From Taklimakanibacter lacteus (GTDB taxonomy: Bacteria; Pseudomonadota; Alphaproteobacteria; Rhizobiales; Aestuariivirgaceae), in NCBI GenBank assembly GCA_003576695.1, contig QOZQ01000018.1, forward strand, positions 19,941-83,940: DNA of 64,000 nucleotides, written 5' to 3'. A program made the translations under genes and the position numbers. The first letter of the stretch is position 1. The number at the start of each line of letters is the position of its first letter. A model generated the notes under the pieces. It worked only from the letters and a program-made list of their open reading frames with translations, searched no databases and was not told where the DNA came from. Positions 1 through 7,929 of the stretch are shown here, in pieces.

Positions 1-28
1 ATAAAATAAACCGGGCGGCGCTGCCCGC
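1..28 (-). terminator. Possible terminator of the iol operon
   Basis: Read on the minus strand, CGGGC and GCCCG form a short GC-rich stem around a 6-nt loop, followed by GTTTATTTTAT. It lies about 70 bases past the iolD stop codon, in the right orientation to end the iolC-iolD transcript. The stem is short, so the call is moderate. Confidence 0.45.
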
Positions 29-44
29 TTTGCGATGATTCAAT

Positions 45-71
45 GGGTCCCGGCTTTCGCCGGGATGACGG
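45..71. repeat. Solo half of a CCCGGCTTTCGCCGGG palindromic repeat
   Basis: The sequence GGGTCCCGGCTTTCGCCGGG followed by ATGACGG matches the right end of the longer element at 22105-22210, apart from one A. Here only one end is present. CCCGGC and GCCGGG form a hairpin. Such short palindromes are common between genes in Hyphomicrobiales. Confidence 0.6.
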
Positions 72-96
72 TATGGGGTAGCACTGCATCGGATCG

Positions 97-1944
97 TCAA
101 TCCCCGATACGCTGCTGCTTCAGCGCCGTCTCGTATTTCTTCCGCGCGGCCTCGACTTCCTTGCGGGCCGAGACTTCCGGCACCGCCACGTCCCACCAAT
201 GACCGCCGGCATCGGTTGAGATCCAGGGATCGGTGTCGATGACGATGACGGTGGTGCGCGCATTGCCCTTCGCCTTGACGAGTGCTGCCTCGAGATCGGC
301 GAGCGAGGAGACCTTCTCGGCAATGGCGCCCATGCTCCTGGCATGGGCGGCGAAATCGATCTCGGGGAGAGTCTCATGCACCGAGTCGACGAGGAGATTG
401 TTGAAGCGGGCACCGCCCGTCGCCTTCTGCAGCCTCGTGATGCAGCCATAGCCTCGATTGTCGAGCAGCACGATGGTGAGCTTGACGCCCAGCATCACCG
501 AGGTCGCCACTTCCGAATTGAGCATCAGATAGGAGCCGTCGCCCACCATCACCACGACATCGCGCTCGGGCTGCGCCAGCTTCATGCCGATGCCGCCGGC
601 GATCTCATAGCCCATGCAGGAGAAGCCATATTCGAGATGATAGGAAGAAGGCGTGCTCGCCTGCCACAATTTGTGCATCTCGCCGGGCAAGCCGCCCGCC
701 GCGCACAGGACCGATATGTCGCGGCCCAATGCGCGCTGCACCGCGCCGACCACCTGCGCGTCGGAGGGCAGCGCATTGGAAGCGGCGGTCGCCGCTTCGG
801 CTTCCTTCATCCATGCCTTGAAGCCGTCTTTGGCCGATTTGGTCCATTGGGCATCGGCCTTGTAGCTGCCGAGATCGGCGGAGAGCTCCTCGAGTCCGGT
901 GCGGGCATCGGCGATCAGCGGCAGAGCCTGATGCTTGGTTGCATCGAAGACCTGGGTGTTGAGGCCGATGAGGGTCTTGCCGGGATTCTTGAACAAGGCC
1001 CAGGAGCCGGTGGTGAAATCCTGCAAGCGCGTGCCCACCGCCAGGATGACATCGGCTTCCTCGGCCAGGTGATTGGCGGCCGATGTGCCGGTGACGCCGA
1101 TGGCGCCCATATTGAGCGGGTTGAGGAAGGGCAGCGAAGATTTGCCGCCCTGGGTCTCGGCGACCGGAATGCCGTGGCGCTCGGCGAAGCCCGCCAGAGC
1201 GGCGGAGGCTTCCGAATAGAGGACGCCGCCGCCGGCGATGATCACCGGCTTCTTCGCCTCGCGCAATGTCGCCACCGCGCGGGCAAGCTCGTTCTCATCG
1301 GGCCTTGCACGGCGCTGCGTCCAGACCTTCTCGGCGAAGAAGCTCGCCGGATAGTCATAGGCCTCGGCCTGCACATCCTGGCAGAGCGCCAGCGTCACCG
1401 GGCCGCATTCGGCGGGATCGGTCAGCACTTGCATGGCGCGGAGGAGCGCCGGGATGAGCTGCTCGGGCCGCTGGATGCGGTCGAAATAACGCGACACCGG
1501 CTTGAAGCAATCATTGGCTGAAGCGGTGCCGTCGCCGAAATTCTCGATCTGCTGCAGGACGGGATCGGGCTTGCGGTTGGCGAAGATATCTCCGGGGAGG
1601 AACAGCACCGGCAGGCGGTCGACATGGGCGACGGCGGCGGCGGTCACCATATTGAGGGCGCCGGGGCCGATGGAGGTGGTGCAAGCCATCATCCGCCGGC
1701 GACGCGTCGTCTTGGCGAAGGCGATCGCCGCATGTGCCATGGCCTGCTCATTATGGGCGCGATAGGTCGGCAATTCGTCCTTCACGCCATAAAGCGCCTC
1801 GCCCATGCCGGCGACATTGCCATGGCCGAAGATCGCCCAGACTCCGGCGAAAATCGGCTCCTTACGGCCGTCGATCAGCGTCATCTGGCGGGTGAGGAAG
1901 CGCGCCAGCGCCTGGGTCATGGTGAGGCGGATGGTCTTGGTCAT
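97..1944 (-). CDS. iolD: 3D-(3,5/4)-trihydroxycyclohexane-1,2-dione hydrolase (IolD)
   Basis: This is the ThDP-dependent enzyme that opens the ring of trihydroxycyclohexanedione to give 5-deoxy-glucuronate in cytoplasmic myo-inositol breakdown. The 615-residue protein has the acetolactate-synthase fold order: an N-terminal Pyr domain with the ThDP-activating Glu in the segment RAHNEQA, a central domain, and a C-terminal PP domain with the GDGS...N cofactor motif. The ATG at 1944 was chosen over an ATG six codons upstream, because it forms an ATGA overlap with the iolC stop and is preceded by GAGGA at good spacing. iolE, iolB and iolG are not visible and may lie beyond the left edge. The identity is secure. 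Confidence 0.93.
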   Translation of the reverse strand: MTKTIRLTMTQALARFLTRQMTLIDGRKEPIFAGVWAIFGHGNVAGMGEALYGVKDELPTYRAHNEQAMAHAAIAFAKTTRRRRMMACTTSIGPGALNMVTAAAVAHVDRLPVLFLPGDIFANRKPDPVLQQIENFGDGTASANDCFKPVSRYFDRIQRPEQLIPALLRAMQVLTDPAECGPVTLALCQDVQAEAYDYPASFFAEKVWTQRRARPDENELARAVATLREAKKPVIIAGGGVLYSEASAALAGFAERHGIPVAETQGGKSSLPFLNPLNMGAIGVTGTSAANHLAEEADVILAVGTRLQDFTTGSWALFKNPGKTLIGLNTQVFDATKHQALPLIADARTGLEELSADLGSYKADAQWTKSAKDGFKAWMKEAEAATAASNALPSDAQVVGAVQRALGRDISVLCAAGGLPGEMHKLWQASTPSSYHLEYGFSCMGYEIAGGIGMKLAQPERDVVVMVGDGSYLMLNSEVATSVMLGVKLTIVLLDNRGYGCITRLQKATGGARFNNLLVDSVHETLPEIDFAAHARSMGAIAEKVSSLADLEAALVKAKGNARTTVIVIDTDPWISTDAGGHWWDVAVPEVSARKEVEAARKKYETALKQQRIGD

Positions 1945-3836
1945 GGATGCGTCCTCTTCCACAATTCGACAAGCCTGCCGAAACGTTGGGTCATGGCGGC
2001 GACCGCCTCTTCATCCGGGCGACGTCCGGCCAGCCAGTCCTTCGCCACATCATTGAAGATCGTGCGGCCAATGGCAAATCCCTTTACCCAGGGCTGGCCC
2101 GATGCGATCTCGAAGGCCTTGGCCAGCTCGCTTTCCGGCGCCTCGAGGCCGAGAAGCACGATGCCCCGGCAATGCGGATCATGGCGGGCGATGACGGCGC
2201 CGATATTCTGCCAGGCGCGGGCGCTGGCCTGCGGCTCGAGCTTCCACCAGTCGGGCTTGATGCCGCGCTCATAGACGTCTTCCAGCGCCCGGGCGATGGT
2301 GTCGTCCGTGAGCGCGCCATGCTTGCCGGCGATGATCTCGACCAGCAATTCGCGGCCCACGCTGCGCGCCGCCTCGAAAAGAGTGCGCAGCTTTCCAAGC
2401 TGCTCGTCCTTCAGCGCTTTGTCGTCATCGGGATGATGGAAAGCGAGGCACTTGATCGTGTGGCCGACCGGCCATTCGACCAGGCGGCTGCCTACATCCT
2501 GGGTGAACTCGAAACGCAGGGGACGCGAGCCCGGCTCTTCCAGCGGCCGCGCGATCCACAGATTGTGCTTCGCCGCGTCGAACATCGCCTCGCGGCCATA
2601 GATATCGTCGAGCAGCATGCCGAAGCCGGGCTCGCCTTTGGCGACATTGGCCGTCGCCTTGACGGCGAGGCGCTTGAAATCGGCGATGCGCGCGCGGGGC
2701 ACATTCAGCTTGTCGGCCATGTCCTCGAGCTGCATCCGGTGATCGATCGCCAGCGCCAGCAGGCCTTCCGGCTGCGGGCGGCGCGTCGTCGCCCAGTGGA
2801 TGTGGTTGATCGCCTCGTCGCGGCGCAGCGCCTTGTGCCGGCTGCCCTGCTTCAAGAAGAACTGCAGCTCTTCCCAGGTCGGGATCTCGGGCGAGCAGAG
2901 GAGACGCGACACCGCGAAAGCGCCGCAGGCATTGGCCCAGGTGGCCGAGGTCGCATGGTCCTCACCCCTGAGCCAGCCGCGCAGGAAGCCCGACATGAAA
3001 CTGTCGCCCGCCCCCAGCACATTATAGACCTCGATGGGGAAGCCCTGGCCGACAATGCCGTCCTCGATGCGGGCCGGAATGGCGTCGGGAAAGACGACGC
3101 AGCCCATAGGTCCGCGCTTCAGCACGATCGTCGCCTTGGACAAAGAACGGATCTTGCGCAGGGCGGCAAGCGTGTCTTCCGCGCCGCCGGCAATATGCAC
3201 TTCCTCCTCGGTGCCGACGATCAGGTCGCAATCGGCCAGAATGGTCTGCAGGGCCTCCGATACCTTGTCCGACTTGATATAGCGCTCCTCGCCGGCGCCA
3301 TGGCCGGCGAGCCCCCAGAGATTGGGCCGGTAGTCGATGTCGAAGATGATCCTGCCGCCATTCGCCTTGGCGATGGCCATCGCCTTTTTCTGGGCGGCGG
3401 CGTTGACCGCTCTGGCGAAATGCGTGCCGGTGACGAGGACGGAAGCGCTCGAGCGGATGAAATCGGGATCGATGTCGGCTTCCGACAAAACGCTGTCGGC
3501 GCAATTGTCGCGATAGAAGATGAGCGGGAAGGTCTTGTCGTTCTCGACCGAGAGCAGGACGAGGGAGGTGAGGCGGTCCTTGTCGGTGGCGATGCCTTCG
3601 AGCGAGACGCCCTCGCGAGCCATCTGCTCCTTGATATAGCGGCCCATCTGCTCGTCGCCGACGCGGGTGATGAGGCCCGATTTCAGGCCGAGCCTGGCCG
3701 TGCCGATGGCGATATTGGAAGGGCAGCCGCCGACCGACTTGGCGAAGGAGGCGATATCTTCCAGCCTGGAGCCGATCTGCTGGCCATAGAGATCGACGGA
3801 AGACCTGCCAATGGTAATGACATCGAGCGCCGCCAT
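1941..3836 (-). CDS. iolC: 5-dehydro-2-deoxygluconokinase fused to a DUF2090 aldolase-like domain (IolC)
   Basis: The first 330 residues or so are a PfkB-family sugar kinase, which phosphorylates 5-dehydro-2-deoxygluconate (DKG) in inositol breakdown. The kinase signature GAGDSF lies near residue 275, and the glycine-rich GGCPSN near 36-41 binds the sugar. Residues from about 330 to 631 form a DUF2090 domain, related to the aldolase that cleaves DKG phosphate, so one chain may carry two successive steps. The 631-residue length is normal for the alphaproteobacterial fused form and twice that of stand-alone IolC. The start has a strong GGGAGG site. The gene overlaps iolD by ATGA. The aldolase activity is inferred from family annotation. 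Confidence 0.9.
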   Translation of the reverse strand: MAALDVITIGRSSVDLYGQQIGSRLEDIASFAKSVGGCPSNIAIGTARLGLKSGLITRVGDEQMGRYIKEQMAREGVSLEGIATDKDRLTSLVLLSVENDKTFPLIFYRDNCADSVLSEADIDPDFIRSSASVLVTGTHFARAVNAAAQKKAMAIAKANGGRIIFDIDYRPNLWGLAGHGAGEERYIKSDKVSEALQTILADCDLIVGTEEEVHIAGGAEDTLAALRKIRSLSKATIVLKRGPMGCVVFPDAIPARIEDGIVGQGFPIEVYNVLGAGDSFMSGFLRGWLRGEDHATSATWANACGAFAVSRLLCSPEIPTWEELQFFLKQGSRHKALRRDEAINHIHWATTRRPQPEGLLALAIDHRMQLEDMADKLNVPRARIADFKRLAVKATANVAKGEPGFGMLLDDIYGREAMFDAAKHNLWIARPLEEPGSRPLRFEFTQDVGSRLVEWPVGHTIKCLAFHHPDDDKALKDEQLGKLRTLFEAARSVGRELLVEIIAGKHGALTDDTIARALEDVYERGIKPDWWKLEPQASARAWQNIGAVIARHDPHCRGIVLLGLEAPESELAKAFEIASGQPWVKGFAIGRTIFNDVAKDWLAGRRPDEEAVAAMTQRFGRLVELWKRTHP

Positions 3837-3881
3837 GACCTCCCAGCATCCTTGTAGGCTTGTGTTTGCTTTGGACGATAT

Positions 3882-3925
3882 GAAACAATAATTCTATTAG
3901 ATAGTCAATTCAGAATATTTGTTCC
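3882..3925 (-). promoter_or_regulatory. iolC promoter region with two degenerate IolR-type sites
   Basis: On the minus strand TTGACT (3903-3908) is a good -35 element, with an AT-rich -10 region near 3880-3885. Two sites resemble GGAA-N6-TTCC, the motif I recall for rhizobial IolR: AGAA-TATTTG-TTCC at 3912-3925 (one mismatch) and GAAA-CAATAA-TTCT at 3882-3895 (two mismatches). They flank the -35 element, as a repressor would require. The binding assignment is inference. Confidence 0.45.
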
Positions 3926-3943
3926 ACCTGTGTCATTTCAAAT

Positions 3944-4143
3944 TCCTCCTTCCTCCGCGAAGCGGGGGAAGGTGGCGCGTAGCGCCGGATGGGGGCGGTG
4001 CTGCGCGGGCTGTGTTGAAGGCCTCCACATCTGAGGCCCCCATACCGAGACACAATCTCACAACATTCCAGGGAGTTTTGTCGGTTGCTCCACCCCATCC
4101 GGCGCCGCGCGCCACCTTCCCCGCGCTTCGCGCGGAGAAGGAG
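3944..4143. repeat. Palindromic MITE-like element between iolC and the rpiR gene
   Basis: This 200-bp stretch fills most of the 313-bp gap. Its arms (about 3944-3998 and 4086-4143) are inverted copies of about 50 bp that share AGGTGGCGCG and GCGCCGGATGGGG, while the centre is not palindromic. No gene is convincing inside. Elements of similar design, but with different centres, occur at 55488-55733 and 59238-59500. Confidence 0.7.
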
Positions 4144-4149
4144 CAGTGC

Positions 4150-4980
4150 CTAACTTCCCCGTTTCTCCGCCACTGCCACGGTCAGCGTCATGGCGAGCGC
4201 CAGCGAGGCGGCGAGCGAGCGGAAGCCTTCGAAATTCGCTTCCGCCACCTCGAACCAGATCTCGGCGTCGCGGGCGAGCGGCGAGAAGGCGCTGTCGGTG
4301 ATGGCGATCACCGGCACCTTCATGCGCGCCGCTTGCGTCACCAGGGTCACGGTCTCGCTCGCATAGGGCGTGAAGCTCACCGCCAGCACCGCATCCTTGG
4401 GGCTGGCGAAGGTGAGGTCATTCGAAGCGAGACCGCCCAGGCCGTCGATCAGCACATGGCGGATGCCGAGCTTGCCGAAGGCATAGGCCATGTAGGAGGA
4501 GATCGGGAAGGAGCGCCTGAGACCGACGAGATAGAGGGTGTGCGCCGCGGCGAGCCGCGCCACCGCTCTGTCGAGCGTCTTGGGCTCGAGCCTGTCCGAC
4601 AGGTCGGCGATCGATTTCTGCGCCGCTTCCGAGAAGCCCTCGAACAGAATATGCGCCTTGGATGCCGAGCGCGCATGCTCGCGCAATTGCGCCATGCGCT
4701 CCTCGTAATTTGGCACCCGGTCGCGCAGGCGGGCACGGAAGATCTCCTGCAATTCGGAAAAGCCCTGATAGCCCAGAGCCTGGGAAAACCGGATCAATGA
4801 GGAGGGCTGCACCTCGGCCTGCTCGGCGATCGATGCGACCGTGCCGAAGGCGATGTCGTCGGGATGATCGAGCGCGAAGGCGGCGATCTGGCTCAAGCGC
4901 TTGGGCAGCGTCTTGCCGCGTTCGATGATACTCGCCTTCAGCGTCGCAAAATCCCGCGGGGCAGCGTCGGTTGTGGCCAT
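4150..4980 (-). CDS. RpiR-family transcriptional regulator, probably IolR
   Basis: The 276-residue protein has an N-terminal helix-turn-helix of the RpiR type (AEQAEVQPSSLIRFSQALG, about residues 50-70) and a C-terminal SIS sugar-phosphate isomerase domain, the usual sensor for a phosphorylated sugar. The ATG at 4980 replaces an upstream start that would add 25 non-conserved residues. The gene follows iolC on the same strand and is divergent from a sugar ABC transporter. In rhizobia RpiR-type IolR represses inositol genes and responds to an inositol catabolite. Candidate sites of the same type lie on both sides of the gene. The name IolR rests on this context. Confidence 0.8.
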   Translation of the reverse strand: MATTDAAPRDFATLKASIIERGKTLPKRLSQIAAFALDHPDDIAFGTVASIAEQAEVQPSSLIRFSQALGYQGFSELQEIFRARLRDRVPNYEERMAQLREHARSASKAHILFEGFSEAAQKSIADLSDRLEPKTLDRAVARLAAAHTLYLVGLRRSFPISSYMAYAFGKLGIRHVLIDGLGGLASNDLTFASPKDAVLAVSFTPYASETVTLVTQAARMKVPVIAITDSAFSPLARDAEIWFEVAEANFEGFRSLAASLALAMTLTVAVAEKRGS

Positions 4981-5023
4981 GCGGCCATTGCAACAGAAGG
5001 GCTTGACGTCGTCAAGCAAAAAT

Positions 5024-5037
5024 GGAATAAATGTTCC
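5024..5037. promoter_or_regulatory. Candidate IolR operator, exact GGAA-N6-TTCC
   Basis: GGAA-TAAATG-TTCC lies in the divergent gap between the rpiR gene and the ABC transporter, 44 bases from the regulator start. It matches fully the motif I recall for Sinorhizobium IolR. A separate palindrome GAATATTC (5058-5065) lies 20 bases further on. The position suits control of both genes. Binding is inferred. Confidence 0.5.
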
Positions 5038-5112
5038 AACAATAAGAATAATCAACAGAATATTCTATTTCGGATCCGGCTGCCCGGGTCCTGAAGAGGG
5101 AGGAAGGGCAGG

Positions 5113-5895
5113 TTGACCACCGAAACCGCGCTGCTCGAAGCCAAGGGCGTCACGAAATATTTCGGCGCCGTCACCGCATTGCGCAATGTGAACTTTCATG
5201 TGAATTCCGGCGAAGCGCTGGGCGTCGTCGGCGACAATGGTGCCGGCAAGTCGACGCTGATGAAGATCCTCTCCGGCCTCTATCAGCCGAGCGAGGGACA
5301 GCTCGTCTTCGCAGGCCAGCCCGTCCATTTCTCCAGCCCGCGGACCGCGCGCAATATGGGCATCGAGATGGTCTATCAGGATTTCGCCCTGGCCGGAAAC
5401 CTGCCCATCTATGAGAATATCTATCTCGGCCGGGAGCCCGGCATGAAATTCGGCGGGCTTACCGTCATCGATCGCGCCAAAGCGCGCGAAATGGCGCAGG
5501 CCCATCTCGACAAGCTCAAGATCCATGTCCGCAGCGTCGACCAGCCGGTGGAGGAGCTCTCCGGCGGCCAGCGCCAGGCGGTCGCCATCGCACGCGCCAC
5601 CGCCTTCGATGCCAAGGTCGTCATCATGGACGAGCCGACGGCGGCGCTTGCCATCAAGGAGGTCGGCAAGGTGCTCGACCTCATCAAGACGCTGAAGGAG
5701 CATGGTGTCGCTGTGATCATGATCTCGCACCGCATGGACGATATCTTCTATGCCTGCGACCGGGTGATGGCCCTTTTCCACGGCGCCAATTTCGCCGATT
5801 CACCGCTCGACAAGACAAGCCGCAACGAGGTCATCGGCTGGATCATGGGCACCAAGGATCATACCGCGCAGCTCGCGCATGACCGGGTGCACTGA
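5113..5895 (+). CDS. Sugar ABC transporter ATP-binding protein (single-domain)
   Basis: This 260-residue ATPase drives a carbohydrate importer. It has Walker A GDNGAGKST near residue 37, signature LSGGQRQ, Walker B VVIMDEP and the switch His in ISHRMDD. At one ATPase domain it is half the length of RbsA-type proteins and resembles the FrcA-type ATPase of rhizobial sugar systems. No ATG fits: the start is TTG at 5113, preceded by a purine-rich GAGGGAGGAAGG. The stop overlaps the permease start (TGATG). It is divergent from the putative IolR gene, so inositol or a related polyol is the likely substrate, but the sequence alone does not prove this. Confidence 0.85.
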   Translation: MTTETALLEAKGVTKYFGAVTALRNVNFHVNSGEALGVVGDNGAGKSTLMKILSGLYQPSEGQLVFAGQPVHFSSPRTARNMGIEMVYQDFALAGNLPIYENIYLGREPGMKFGGLTVIDRAKAREMAQAHLDKLKIHVRSVDQPVEELSGGQRQAVAIARATAFDAKVVIMDEPTAALAIKEVGKVLDLIKTLKEHGVAVIMISHRMDDIFYACDRVMALFHGANFADSPLDKTSRNEVIGWIMGTKDHTAQLAHDRVH

Positions 5896-6878
5896 TGATC
5901 AGCAACAATCCCGCTTTGTCGAAATTCCTCGAGAGCTACGGCATCATCGTCGTCATCATACTCATGATGGCGTTCCTCTATGCGACGCAACCGGCCGTCT
6001 TCCTCTCGGCCACCAATCTCACCAATATTCTCAAGCAGAATGCTTATCCGGCCATGCTCGCACTTGGCATGTTCGTTGTAATCATCACGGCCGGCATTGA
6101 TCTGTCGGTCGGATCGATTCTGGTGCTTGCAATGATGTGCCTTGCTATTGCCGACAAGGCGGGTGTCCCTTGGCCTATTGTGCTACTCATTGGCCCCGCA
6201 GTCGGCATTGTTTGCGGCCTTTTCAACGGCCTTGGCTATACAATGCTTAAGCTGCCGCACCCCTTCATCATGACGCTCGGCACGCTGTACACCTTTCGCG
6301 GCATCAGCAACCGCATAAGCCTGGCACCAATCTCAGGTTTGCAGCCGGAAGTGCGGTATCCGGGACAGGCATTTTACTCGTGGGGAATGTTAGCCCCTCC
6401 CGCGGGCATTCCGGTCAGCTTCTTTCTAGTCATTATCTGCGCCGTGGGCCTCTGGTTCTTCCTCAACCGCACCAATATGGGTCGTCATATCTTTGCCATC
6501 GGTGGCAATCCGCAGGCAGCGCGCGTGTCTGGCATCGATGTCGACCGCGTGCTGGTCTATGTTTATGCGATCTGCGGCTTCTTCGCCGGTCTTGCAGCGT
6601 TGCTGCTCGCCGGCCGAATGGATTCGGGCTTTCCGCTTGCCGGGACCGGCGCCGAACTCGATGCCATCGCTGCAGTCATCATCGGCGGCGCAAGCTTTTT
6701 CGGAGGGCGCGGCACGGTGCTTGGCGTGCTGGCCGGCGTCCTCATCATGGGACTGCTGCGCAACGGGCTCAATCTCAACAATATCAATCCGTTCTGGCAG
6801 CAGATTCTGATAGGTCTCATCATTATCCTGGCCGTCTATATCGACGTGCTGCGGCGCCGTGCGGCAACACGCAAATAG
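5895..6878 (+). CDS. Sugar ABC transporter permease (RbsC/FrcC family)
   Basis: The 327-residue inner-membrane protein has about eight to ten hydrophobic segments and the family motifs GIDLSVGS, GNPQAARVSGI and GGASFFGGRGT. It forms the channel used by the ATPase encoded just upstream (one-base overlap). Codon choice changes inside the gene: about 6075-6450 uses CTA, TTA, ATA, ATT and GTT codons rarely seen in the strongly biased flanking genes, which may reflect recombination. The reading frame is intact. Confidence 0.87.
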   Translation: MISNNPALSKFLESYGIIVVIILMMAFLYATQPAVFLSATNLTNILKQNAYPAMLALGMFVVIITAGIDLSVGSILVLAMMCLAIADKAGVPWPIVLLIGPAVGIVCGLFNGLGYTMLKLPHPFIMTLGTLYTFRGISNRISLAPISGLQPEVRYPGQAFYSWGMLAPPAGIPVSFFLVIICAVGLWFFLNRTNMGRHIFAIGGNPQAARVSGIDVDRVLVYVYAICGFFAGLAALLLAGRMDSGFPLAGTGAELDAIAAVIIGGASFFGGRGTVLGVLAGVLIMGLLRNGLNLNNINPFWQQILIGLIIILAVYIDVLRRRAATRK

Positions 6879-6954
6879 ATTTACGCAGCCGGGGCCTTGT
6901 CTCCGTGCCGGCCGCGATCTGAATTGGAGACGTCATGTTCCAAGGGAGGAGTAG

Positions 6955-7857
6955 ATGAAGAAATTTCTGATCGCGGGTGCGGCACTTGCGGCGATGAATT
7001 CGATGGCCTTCGCCGATCCGATCGTGCTCGACATGAAAGGCCCGGGGGCGGGCAATCCGTTCTGGGCGGCGGTGCAAGCCGGCGCCGAGGAGAAGGGCAA
7101 GGAACTCGGCGTCGAAGTGGTGGTGATGTCTCCGCCGGCCGAATCGGATGTCGCGGCGCAGATCGCGCAGCTCGAGGACATGCTGGCCAAGGGCATTTCC
7201 GGCCTCGCTCTGGCGCCGACCGATCCCAACGCACTGGCGCCCGTCGTCGATGCGGCCAAGGCCAAGAACGTGCCGGTCGTCTTCGTCGACACCAAGGGCA
7301 CCAATGAAGGCGTGACCTTCATCGGCACCAACAACGAGGTCGGCGCCAAGCTTGCGGCCGATTTCATCTGCTCGAAGGTCGAGAAGGGCTCGGAAGTGGC
7401 GATCCTGCAGGGCATCATCACCCAATCGACCGGCCAGGCGCGCGCCACCGGCGCCAAGACCGGCCTCGAGGCTTGCGGCCTCAAGGTCGTCGCCGAGCAG
7501 CCGGCCGACTGGGACCGCGCCAAGGGCCAGTCGGTGATGGAGAACGTCCTCACCGGCAATCCCAATATCAAGGCGGTCTTTGCCTCCAACGACAATATGG
7601 CGCTCGGCGCCGTCGAGGCCCTGAAAGCGGCCGAGAAGCTCAAGGACGTCATGGTGGTCGGCTTCGACGCCAATCCGGATGCCGCGGCCTCGATCCTTGC
7701 CGGCGACATGACGGCTTCCGTCGCCCAGGCGCCCAAGAATATGGGGGCCTTCGCGGTCGAGAATCTCGTCAAATTGCAGAAGGGCGAGAAGATCGACGCG
7801 GTGATCGATACCGGCACGGTGCTGGTCACCAAGGACAATGCCGACCAGTACAAATAA
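6955..7857 (+). CDS. Periplasmic sugar-binding protein of the ABC transporter
   Basis: This 300-residue type I periplasmic binding protein begins with a signal peptide ending near AMNSMAFA-D. The mature part has two Rossmann-like lobes with typical segments for ring-sugar binding (GNPFWAAV, FVDTKGTNEG, ASNDNMALG, VGFDANPD). The start has an AGGGAGGAG site. It is third in the order ATPase, permease, binding protein; the binding protein is more often first. It is followed by a strong hairpin. The ligand is probably an inositol or related polyol, judged from neighbours only. Confidence 0.87.
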   Translation: MKKFLIAGAALAAMNSMAFADPIVLDMKGPGAGNPFWAAVQAGAEEKGKELGVEVVVMSPPAESDVAAQIAQLEDMLAKGISGLALAPTDPNALAPVVDAAKAKNVPVVFVDTKGTNEGVTFIGTNNEVGAKLAADFICSKVEKGSEVAILQGIITQSTGQARATGAKTGLEACGLKVVAEQPADWDRAKGQSVMENVLTGNPNIKAVFASNDNMALGAVEALKAAEKLKDVMVVGFDANPDAAASILAGDMTASVAQAPKNMGAFAVENLVKLQKGEKIDAVIDTGTVLVTKDNADQYK

Positions 7858-7881
7858 GACAGGTTTGATCTTGCAGTAAGG

Positions 7882-7909
7882 ACAGGTCCCGGCGAAAGTC
7901 GGGACCTGT
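7882..7909 (+). terminator. Rho-independent terminator after the sugar ABC operon
   Basis: ACAGGTCCCG (7882-7891) pairs perfectly with CGGGACCTGT (7900-7909) across an 8-nt loop, followed by TGCTTTTG. The stem core resembles the CCCGGCGAAAG palindromes found elsewhere in the window, so it may be a repeat put to use as a terminator. Confidence 0.65.
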
Positions 7910-7929
7910 TGCTTTTGTCAGAGGACGTC

